A stretch of 19,356 bases of DNA from Planctomycetota bacterium (GTDB lineage Bacteria > Planctomycetota > Phycisphaerae > WQYP01), in the NCBI GenBank assembly GCA_021852225.1, contig JAJZOA010000230.1:1-19356 (forward strand), given 5' to 3'. The notes beneath the pieces were generated by a model. That model saw only the letters and a program-made list of their open reading frames with translations, was not told where the DNA came from and did not search any database. Numbering within the stretch: the stretch's first letter is position 1; every line of letters begins with the position of its first letter. Positions 7,151-13,188 of this stretch are shown piece after piece. Position numbers and translations under genes: made by a program.

Positions 7151-8950
7151 TTACTGATACTTGATATTCGAAAGATAAAAAGCAAATGGGGCACCATTGG
7201 CCCCACCGGTCCAGTAAAAGCCGGTGATGACGCGGGACAAGTTTTTACCTTTCAGATCAATAGTATACTTCTTCCAGTGCGTGCCAAGTGTGACTTTGCG
7301 GGACACATGGACGGTATCATGGTATGGCTGGTCAGAGCCGATTAATCCCACGCCGAATGTCACCGATTCACCGCCGACTTTCCCCCGCGCCCAGAAGCTT
7401 AGTGCTTTAGCCTTCTTCAAATTCAAGCCGCCATAGGTTTTACCCCAGTCGTTGGCGGGATCCTGCCAGGCGATGCCGCCCCAGCCGCTGGATTTCTTAA
7501 ACATGATCCTGATGCATGCCTTTCCGGCATGTGGATGGGTATGGCAGTTGCCGTCATAACCGATGGCCGAATAATCGCCCATCCAGCCTGCCGGAATAAA
7601 GGGGGAATTTTCGCCACCCGGGCCTGCCAGAACCAGCGGCATGGCGGCGACCGGAGATCGCATGGGTCGCTGTTTGGCGGTGTCCTGAAGGGGCAGGTTA
7701 CCCACCGCCGCGCCATTGTGCGTGTTGTATACATAACAATACAGGCGATAGTAACCGCCGTTTTGCGGCATTTTCACAGTCACATGATCCGCGCCGTTGT
7801 GCGTAATGGCTTTTTTATATGCCGTCGGCATGGCCCCCCCAAGGCCGCCGGCAATATTCAGATTGGAAATATCGCGTCGCAATATCCAATGATAACTTAG
7901 TGCGCCGCCTCCGGGCTGGACAGCCACCACGCGGGCGTGCAGCACACTGTCGGGTGCCAGTTTGTCGCCGCCATCCATTGTGATGGATTTTATGACCGGA
8001 CACAGGTGGGCAGGCCAGTGGCCGGTCCAGAAATGCTGGAGGTAATCCACCCCGCCCAGCCGTCGGCCATCGGGCAGAATCAACCCGTACCAGGTGGGCG
8101 TTGCTTCCACCTTCCAGCCCCATGTAAATGCATAAGAACCTAAACACATCCCGTGGGTGTTCAGCACGCTGTGCTGATAGGTCGCCGCGTACGCAAGCGC
8201 TTTTTGCGAGCTGGTTTCCTCCACCGGCAGACCAATATTATCACGACCGATTTCCCACGTTCCCGGAGGTCCGAATTCGGTAATCAAATACGGCTTGACA
8301 CCACCAGCCTTCAGATAGCGCTGGTAAAGCGAAGCCCCCCCGCCATAACTGTTAATTCCGATTATATCAATATCGGGGCAATATTTATTTATTTTCTGAA
8401 CTTTGTGGCCGCCAATTTCCGCCACCACCGTCACTGTGGGATGGTTGGGATCCAGGCGATGACACATTTTGGCAATTTGTTCCACAGCCTTCCAGAGAAT
8501 TTTATGGTCATAACCATTTTCCATTTCGTTGCCAATGCCCCAGGCCAGCACGGCAGGATCGTTGCGGTATTCCAGCACATATTTTTTGCATTGTTCATAT
8601 TGCGCCCGCACTGCAACGGCATTGTGATAGTTAAAACCATCTCCCGGATGTCCCAGCCAGAAGCCGACCAGCATGGTCATGTGGAGTTTCGCGGCCGTAT
8701 CAAGCTGGTTCTGAATGCCATCTGCACCCCAGGTGCGTCCGGAATTGCCACCAGCGGCGTGAAGTGCGGCCAAAGAAAAGCCGCCGCCGGCACCCTTCAC
8801 AAAATAGGGCTTACCGCCGCGCAACAGTTCAAAGCCATTGCCCGATTTTACCAGTTGCACCTTGACCGGCGCCGCGGCAACCGGCGCCGCCAGCAGACCA
8901 GCCAGGAAGAGACCAGACACCGTCCGGAGGACACATTTCAGATTCAACAT
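7151..8950 (-). CDS. Secreted clan GH-A glycoside hydrolase (GH2/GH5-like barrel) with C-terminal binding-like module
   Basis: The protein has 599 residues from ATG 8950; GAGG lies 6 nt upstream, and a TTG at 8980 is less likely. The signal peptide is about 1-27 (LFLAGLLAAPVAAA). Residues about 30-315 form a TIM barrel: GGKPYFVKGAGGG, SGRTWGADG, WGIGNEMEN with acid/base Glu142, and PYLITEFGPPG with nucleophile Glu225. The N-E and T-E-F-G motifs on strands 4 and 7 mark clan GH-A. The RTWG block resembles the GH2 barrel, but the GH2 N-terminal beta-sandwiches are missing. Residues about 316-415 look like an Ig- or PKD-like spacer (SYHWILRRD, GYYRLYCYVYN). Residues about 435-599 are the module shared with the next gene. 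It probably acts on a beta-glycan outside the cell; family and linkage stay open. Confidence 0.85.
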   Translation of the reverse strand: MLNLKCVLRTVSGLFLAGLLAAPVAAAPVKVQLVKSGNGFELLRGGKPYFVKGAGGGFSLAALHAAGGNSGRTWGADGIQNQLDTAAKLHMTMLVGFWLGHPGDGFNYHNAVAVRAQYEQCKKYVLEYRNDPAVLAWGIGNEMENGYDHKILWKAVEQIAKMCHRLDPNHPTVTVVAEIGGHKVQKINKYCPDIDIIGINSYGGGASLYQRYLKAGGVKPYLITEFGPPGTWEIGRDNIGLPVEETSSQKALAYAATYQHSVLNTHGMCLGSYAFTWGWKVEATPTWYGLILPDGRRLGGVDYLQHFWTGHWPAHLCPVIKSITMDGGDKLAPDSVLHARVVAVQPGGGALSYHWILRRDISNLNIAGGLGGAMPTAYKKAITHNGADHVTVKMPQNGGYYRLYCYVYNTHNGAAVGNLPLQDTAKQRPMRSPVAAMPLVLAGPGGENSPFIPAGWMGDYSAIGYDGNCHTHPHAGKACIRIMFKKSSGWGGIAWQDPANDWGKTYGGLNLKKAKALSFWARGKVGGESVTFGVGLIGSDQPYHDTVHVSRKVTLGTHWKKYTIDLKGKNLSRVITGFYWTGGANGAPFAFYLSNIKYQ

Positions 8951-9034
8951 TAAAAACCTCAGAAAAATAGTTCCTGTCAATCACAGGCGAACACAGCCGG
9001 GCCAAAAGGGTACCTGTGCCACAATGAAAATCGG

Positions 9035-9799
9035 CTAGTTTGGAACAATGTTATAAACAAAAAGCCCTGTGGAATTCCCCGATGCCGCAATCGACTGCAC
9101 GTGGCCATCAAAAAAGACCACATTGGCAAAACCATTGTTTGCGCCAGTTGAAAAATGGCGGTATCGAAGGCCAGTGGAACCGATCGTGTTGCCGTTGAAT
9201 GTATCGGTATTACCGGTTCCGTAATATCCCCCGATCGGGACATTGGTTGTGGGCGCATAAACTGCCGGATTGTTCCACACCGCCCAGTCAAACGTGTACC
9301 AGGCGCCGCCATCCGGAAACGCCTGATTAGCATCTCCGACCGCGATCACCTCGGATGGATCATTAACCAGTGGCAGAAGGCCGCGCGCCGGGCCAACCGT
9401 GCCGGGCACCGGGAACACCACCAGATTGGCCGCATAATTGAGTCCCCATGGATTTGTCATATTGACATTTCTTGATGGACACCAGAAGGCCTGTTCAAAC
9501 TGCGATTCCAGCGTGGGCGACAAACTGTTGCGCGGCACCAGCGTCCCTTTGTTATACAAATAGGCGAAGACAGCGTCTTGCCAGCCCTGCGGACCAAAAA
9601 ACGTTGACGGCAAATGTCCGGAAAAGGCATTGGCGTACTCCATCACGCCGACCTGTATCTGCCGCAGATTGGATTCACAGGCGATACTGTCCGCCGCCAT
9701 GCGCGCCCGGCTAAGCGCCGGCAACAGCAGCGAAATCAGGATCGCAATGATGGAAATCACCACAAGCAGTTCCACAAGAGTAAAGGCTTGCTTCCGCAT
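9035..9799 (-). CDS. Pseudopilin-like protein with prepilin N-terminus and C-terminal His...Asp-Gly-His motif
   Basis: The protein has 254 residues. The start is fixed by AAGGAG 6 nt upstream (complement of 9806-9811). The leader is very short, MRKQA, followed by FTLVELLVVISII. Cleavage is expected between Ala5 and Phe6, with Glu10 at +5; Ala in place of Gly at -1 is uncommon but tolerated by prepilin peptidases. The pilin helix spans about 11-30. The C-terminal motif is RYRH215, 15 residues, then D231-G232-H233. It is a paralog of the protein at 1859-2806, with the shared blocks FWCPSR, NPWGxNYA, VGDANQAF, DGGxWxTFDW and FxDxHV. It lies 84 nt upstream of the glycoside hydrolase and probably shares its transcript, which suggests a role at the surface in glycan capture or in secretion (inference). 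Confidence 0.88.
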   Translation of the reverse strand: MRKQAFTLVELLVVISIIAILISLLLPALSRARMAADSIACESNLRQIQVGVMEYANAFSGHLPSTFFGPQGWQDAVFAYLYNKGTLVPRNSLSPTLESQFEQAFWCPSRNVNMTNPWGLNYAANLVVFPVPGTVGPARGLLPLVNDPSEVIAVGDANQAFPDGGAWYTFDWAVWNNPAVYAPTTNVPIGGYYGTGNTDTFNGNTIGSTGLRYRHFSTGANNGFANVVFFDGHVQSIAASGNSTGLFVYNIVPN

Positions 9800-9811
9800 G
9801 ACAGACTCCTT

Positions 9812-9836
9812 GGGACGTTCCGCCCCGACCGCCTTT
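9812..9836 (-). promoter_or_regulatory. Leader element resembling that of GH16
   Basis: This is the partner of 6381-6404. In transcription direction the shared core is AAAGGC, one base, GTCGGGG, then GAAC and TCCC. Here it abuts the Shine-Dalgarno sequence, whereas in the GH16 leader it lies about 43 nt before it. GGGG and CCC could pair around the GAAC loop in both copies. The function is unknown, and chance similarity is not excluded. Confidence 0.3.
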
Positions 9837-9880
9837 TATTTCCGATTCAGTCTGGTTTCCGCCACGGCGCACCGGCACCC

Positions 9881-10582
9881 TTACCTTGCGGAGCCGGTCT
9901 GCCGACGTTTCAGCAACAGCAGGCCCGTTGCCGCCAATGCGAACAATCCCAGCGAAGCCGGTTCGGGCGCTGCCGCGGGCGTAATGGTGATCAGCGCGCC
10001 GGAAAGATCGAATTCGCCAGCACCGCCAGCGGCATTGGTAAAAGTCAGATTGTAGCTTGTCGCGCCGGTATAAGTGCCTGCATCCGTGAAGCTGGTATCG
10101 GTCGCAATGGCCGTTGGCTGGGCGTTTCCGGATGCGGGCGAAATGGCCACCTGCGGTTCATTGCCCGTCTGAAAGCTTTCAATGAACTGCATATCCACAG
10201 TATCACCGGCGGAAAGGCCGGAAAGTGTGGCGGTTAAAGGGGTGCCCCCGTTGCCAAAAAAGAAGGCGCGGTTCAACCATTGAATATCAGTGGTTGGCGT
10301 ACCGTTCGTTATACCATTCTGAATGTTATAGTTGTTGCCAGTGATGGCAAAGGAGGCCGATCCGAGTGCATAGGTCGTGGTAGCGACACTCAAGAATGCG
10401 GGCGGCGTAAACGGCGCCACCGTCACACCGGACGCCCAACCTGTGTAGGCCGTGTAATTGGTCGGTGCGAACTGCAGGCCGTAAGTCACCGGCGTGGCCG
10501 TCGCGATCCCGGCCAGAGCGAAAATCGCCGCCAATCCGATCATCGGAACGGCTGCCACACGAATCGAAGTATGCAAATTCAT
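9881..10582 (-). CDS. PEP-CTERM sorted secreted protein
   Basis: The protein has 233 residues from ATG 10582, with AGGAG 6 nt upstream. The signal peptide covers about 1-29 (hydrophobic VPMIGLAAIFALAG, then ATA). The mature part is small, rich in Thr, Ala, Gly and Asn and nearly free of Cys, typical of secreted beta-sandwich proteins; I do not recognise its fold. The C-terminus is a complete PEP-CTERM signal: PEP at 206-208, the hydrophobic span LGLFALAATGLLLL, then KRR. In this system an exosortase cuts near PEP and the protein goes to the outer surface or matrix. No exosortase gene lies in the window. It sits between another PEP-CTERM-type gene and a pseudopilin-like gene and may be a matrix or glycan-binding component. 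Confidence 0.85.
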   Translation of the reverse strand: MNLHTSIRVAAVPMIGLAAIFALAGIATATPVTYGLQFAPTNYTAYTGWASGVTVAPFTPPAFLSVATTTYALGSASFAITGNNYNIQNGITNGTPTTDIQWLNRAFFFGNGGTPLTATLSGLSAGDTVDMQFIESFQTGNEPQVAISPASGNAQPTAIATDTSFTDAGTYTGATSYNLTFTNAAGGAGEFDLSGALITITPAAAPEPASLGLFALAATGLLLLKRRQTGSAR

Positions 10583-10604
10583 ATATATCTCCTGATTTAC
10601 AATG

Positions 10605-10651
10605 ATCCGCCGGAACAAATGGCGGATAAAGTGCGGCGAACACCGCCGCAC
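10605..10651 (-). terminator. Two adjacent hairpins between the PEP-CTERM-type genes
   Basis: The first hairpin in transcription direction is perfect: GTGCGGCG pairs with CGCCGCAC around 5 nt (10631-10651), followed on the - strand by TTTAT. The second pairs ATCCGCC with GGCGGAT around 9 nt (10605-10627) and ends 22 nt before the start codon. The first could be a weak intrinsic terminator after the gene at 10790-11593, or a processing or stability element that sets the expression ratio. The second may hide or present the leader of the gene at 9881-10582. Confidence 0.5.
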
Positions 10652-10789
10652 CCGTTTTCAACAGGTTATCCCGGCTTCACCCATGGTGATTGGGAAAGCG
10701 CGGTAATGTGGGCGGGTACGCATCCATACTTCTCCCTCACCCGGGAAAGAGACGGCCGCTTCCTGGTGCCGCTCGTTTCAGCAATTCGT

Positions 10790-11593
10790 TCAAAGTCTCA
10801 TCCGCCGCCGGGCAATCAGGCCCAGGGCGATACATCCCAAGCCACCAAGCCCAAGCAGGCCCATGGAAGCGGGTTGCGGCACGGCGGCGGGCGCGGCGGG
10901 CTGCGCAAAGGTAATTCCGCCGATCTGGAGATTGTAGGAGCTTATAACATCTGTATTGGCCATGTTAACAGTATAAACCGTGTCGGGGGCCGCGCCCGTG
11001 ATATCGAAATAGTACCAATCGGGCTGGCGGTTGCCATCAGCCAACACGGCCGATGCACTGTTTGCGCTGTCGCTTAGAGTCAGGACGATATTGCTCGCAT
11101 ACGTATCGGTATTGTCCACCATAAAACCGATTTGTAGATTCGCCGGAATATTCGATGCCCCCAGCGTAAAAGTAAACATGTTGGAGTTTTGGCCCGCAGC
11201 CTCACCATTAACGTAAAGTGTGCCGGTGCCAATATCCGGTCCGGCTGTATTAGTTGGAGAATCAATATTGGCATAGTTAGAATTCCCGCCGTAGGCGGAG
11301 ACAAGAGTCGTAATTTTCGCCACATAGCTCGGAAGGCTTGTGTATGAAGGGCTGATACCGAAAAGTGAATATCCATCAACGCCGACAAACGGGTTGTAGC
11401 CTTCCGGCGATTCCTCTGTCGCCGAACCGGCTGGCTCGGTATTCAATTCTGTCAGCGTAGACTGATACGTTATCGTGCCCGCCTTCGCCGCGCCCGCACC
11501 GGCACCAATCGCCAGCACTGCCGCGACAGCCAGCGACAAACCCAATCCTCCATGAATTGCCTGTTTTGCGTGATTTCCAAATTTCTCAGTCAT
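10790..11593 (-). CDS. Secreted PEP-CTERM-like protein with PQP in place of PEP
   Basis: The protein has 267 residues. Two ATGs lie 6 nt apart; the second (11593) is chosen because GGAG (complement of 11600-11603) is 6 nt before it and touches the first (11599). The signal peptide covers about 1-38 (LGLSLAVAAVLAIGAGAGAAKA). The mature part is rich in Thr, Ser, Asn and Gly with no Cys before the C-terminal tail, and it contains WYYFDITGAAPDTVYTVNM, probably a beta-sandwich. The C-terminus has the PEP-CTERM layout (VPQPASMGLLGLGGLG, hydrophobic span, ARRRMRL), but Gln240 replaces the Glu of PEP. Such PQP variants are plausible exosortase substrates (inference). It follows lacI by 78 nt and so may be the first structural gene of a LacI-controlled unit. 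Confidence 0.82.
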   Translation of the reverse strand: MTEKFGNHAKQAIHGGLGLSLAVAAVLAIGAGAGAAKAGTITYQSTLTELNTEPAGSATEESPEGYNPFVGVDGYSLFGISPSYTSLPSYVAKITTLVSAYGGNSNYANIDSPTNTAGPDIGTGTLYVNGEAAGQNSNMFTFTLGASNIPANLQIGFMVDNTDTYASNIVLTLSDSANSASAVLADGNRQPDWYYFDITGAAPDTVYTVNMANTDVISSYNLQIGGITFAQPAAPAAVPQPASMGLLGLGGLGCIALGLIARRRMRL

Positions 11594-11671
11594 CTGCATC
11601 TCCTTCGATGATAGACCAACCTATAGAATTGCCACGCACCCGACACAGGTACGTTGCACATAAACGCTTAT

Positions 11672-12691
11672 TTACAAAGACGATTTCCCCGGTGCAGCCG
11701 TAGAACCGTTTACTTCAAAATGGGTCGCCAGAGTGCGGCGAAACACGGTTTCGGTCGCCTGATCTCCGCTGACGCCCAGCAGTCGATTAATTAATTCAAA
11801 GGCTTCCTGCCCCACGGCGCGAGCATCCTGACAGACCGCGGTCAGTTTGGGATAGACCATATAACGCAGTTCACTGTCGTCAAATCCAACGATGGACAGA
11901 TCCCGCGGAATTTCCCAGCCCATCTGGCGAGCCTCGGCCATTGCCCCCACCGCCACCAGCGGGTCGGCAATATATACAGCGGTGGGCCGTGGAACCATGC
12001 CGGCAATGCGGCGAATTAACTGGGCACCGCCCTCCAGGCTGGCCGGGGCGCGAATGATAAATTTATCCGGCATCGTGAGCTTATTCTGCTTCATGACATA
12101 TTTCCATGCGTTCAGACGATCGGTGTGGTCGGAATCGTCCACCACGTGCAGGGAAATGGCGATACGCGTATGGCCAAGGTCCACCAGGTGGCTCATCGCT
12201 TCGCAACTGCCGGCATAAGAGTTGCTGTAAATGTAATTCACTTCCGGTTCGTCAAAATGATACCCCACCACCATTGCCGGAAAGCGCTCCGCGGCAATCT
12301 GCCGACAGATATCCATAGTGTCCGCCGTGGTACGCAAAACCGCTGCACGAATGCCCTTCCGAAGAAACATCTGGGTATAGTTTTCCCGGGGCAACATGGC
12401 GCGGCGGAGGTCAAGAACCATCAGGTCGAATCCGCACTGTTCCATGCGGTCACTCATGCCTTGCATTAGGGCGGCGTCGAACGGGCTGCCGATGGAGGCA
12501 ACACCAGTATACGCAAAAGCGATATTCATAGTTTCGCGCCGACCGACCGTGGGCACATAGCGACTGCGATTCATGGCCACAATGACGCGTTGCCGCACAT
12601 CTTCGGCCACCAACGGATGATTGTTCATGGCACGGGACACGGTGGCCGCGGAGACACCGAGCTGTTTGGCTATTTCACGAACAGAAGCCAT
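11672..12691 (-). CDS. LacI-family transcriptional regulator
   Basis: The protein has 339 residues from ATG 12691, with GGAG 4 nt upstream. The N-terminal helix-turn-helix is clear: SVREIAKQLGVSAATVSRAMNN (3-24), with recognition helix residues SAATVSRAM. Residues about 56-325 are the sugar-binding periplasmic-protein-like domain, with LSIVGFDDSELRYMVYPKLT near its end. The hinge is unusual: families normally read GYxPNxxARxL, but here it is RYVPTVGRRETM (44-55), without the usual Leu that wedges into the operator centre. It heads the glycoside hydrolase cluster and points into it, so it probably represses these genes until a sugar ligand binds. Operator-like repeats lie in its own leader. 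Confidence 0.92.
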   Translation of the reverse strand: MASVREIAKQLGVSAATVSRAMNNHPLVAEDVRQRVIVAMNRSRYVPTVGRRETMNIAFAYTGVASIGSPFDAALMQGMSDRMEQCGFDLMVLDLRRAMLPRENYTQMFLRKGIRAAVLRTTADTMDICRQIAAERFPAMVVGYHFDEPEVNYIYSNSYAGSCEAMSHLVDLGHTRIAISLHVVDDSDHTDRLNAWKYVMKQNKLTMPDKFIIRAPASLEGGAQLIRRIAGMVPRPTAVYIADPLVAVGAMAEARQMGWEIPRDLSIVGFDDSELRYMVYPKLTAVCQDARAVGQEAFELINRLLGVSGDQATETVFRRTLATHFEVNGSTAAPGKSSL

Positions 12692-12765
12692 GGGACTCCA
12701 AAAGTTACCGGTATTCCAGACATATCCGAACAGAAGAGCCGGCCTGAAAAGACCGGCGAAGCGGA

Positions 12766-12868
12766 TATTCAGGTATACGGTTCAGGCACCGCAGTAGCAT
12801 AACAGAGCAAGTCTGCCGGGCCATGACACCAGATTCGCATACCTGAATAGCATCATACCGGAATAGCA
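12766..12868. repeat. Three copies of an operator-like motif upstream of lacI
   Basis: CATACC(T/G)GAATAGCA occurs twice in tandem with a 16-nt period (12838-12852 and 12854-12868), differing at one base. An inverted copy, TATTCAGGTAT, lies at 12766-12776 and is perfect over 11 nt (12839-12849 is its reverse complement), or 13 of 14 when extended. All lie 75-180 nt before the lacI start codon. Such spacing suits binding by a dimeric repressor and looping, so autoregulation by LacI is a fair guess. I did not see the motif in the other leaders. Confidence 0.5.
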
Positions 12869-12872
12869 AACT

Positions 12873-12904
12873 AAAAAAACATGCCAAGACAGTCTACCGG
12901 CATG
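12873..12904 (-). terminator. Hairpin followed by seven T residues upstream of lacI
   Basis: On the - strand CATGCC (complement of 12899-12904) pairs with GGCATG (complement of 12880-12885) around 13 nt, which can form an inner AGA/TCT stem; TTTTTTT (complement of 12873-12879) follows directly. This is the layout of an intrinsic terminator. No - strand gene precedes it in the window, so it would act as an attenuator in the lacI leader or stop stray antisense transcription. Confidence 0.4.
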
Positions 12905-13052
12905 GCACAAACCTCTTACAGTTCAGCACTACAACAAATAGTGCAACTGTTTCATTGGCGATTCTAATGCGCCAGACAAGCCTTGTCAAATTTATTTTTC
13001 AATTTTCCTTATTTCACAGATATAGGACCTGACACCGTCTGTTCACATCCGT

Positions 13053-13097
13053 CGCTGGCACCATTGCAAAGCGCTTTTGGCATTGTGGCCGCCAGCG
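13053..13097. promoter_or_regulatory. LacI-type palindromic operator candidate at the lpdA promoter
   Basis: The perfect palindrome AAAGCGCTTT (13068-13077) sits in TTGCAAAGCGCTTTTGGCA. A central CG flanked by A and T runs is the known shape of LacI/PurR/CcpA-family operators. Its last T is the first base of the -35 box. A wider inverted repeat, CGCTGGC (13053-13059) with GCCAGCG (13091-13097), encloses it. Binding here would block RNA polymerase. Which regulator binds is not known; the neighbouring LacI-family protein is the obvious candidate. Confidence 0.5.
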
Positions 13098-13106
13098 CGA
13101 TATAGT
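13077..13106 (+). promoter_or_regulatory. Sigma70-type promoter candidate for lpdA
   Basis: TTGGCA (13077-13082) and TATAGT (13101-13106) are separated by 18 nt, each with five of six consensus bases. Transcription would start near 13113, giving a leader of about 75 nt before ATG 13189. Confidence 0.55.
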
Positions 13107-13188
13107 CTGCCGTTTGGCGCCGCCCCGCATTTTAGATGCAGCCGCGCGTACAATGGAAACAGGCCCTGAATTGGATAAAGGTTACACA

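Larger units (their letters stand above)
12692..13188. other. Divergent intergenic region between lacI and lpdA
   Basis: No gene is seen in these 497 nt. It holds the lacI leader with its repeats and hairpin (12766-12904), an AT-rich stretch (about 12985-13025), and the lpdA promoter with its palindrome (13053-13106). The two genes are read outward from here, so a regulator bound here could affect both. Confidence 0.6.

Noticed and set aside
8153..8953. Open frame of 266 codons on the + strand opposite the GH-A hydrolase
   Set aside because: It mirrors the barrel with both catalytic glutamates on the - strand and shows no domain of its own.
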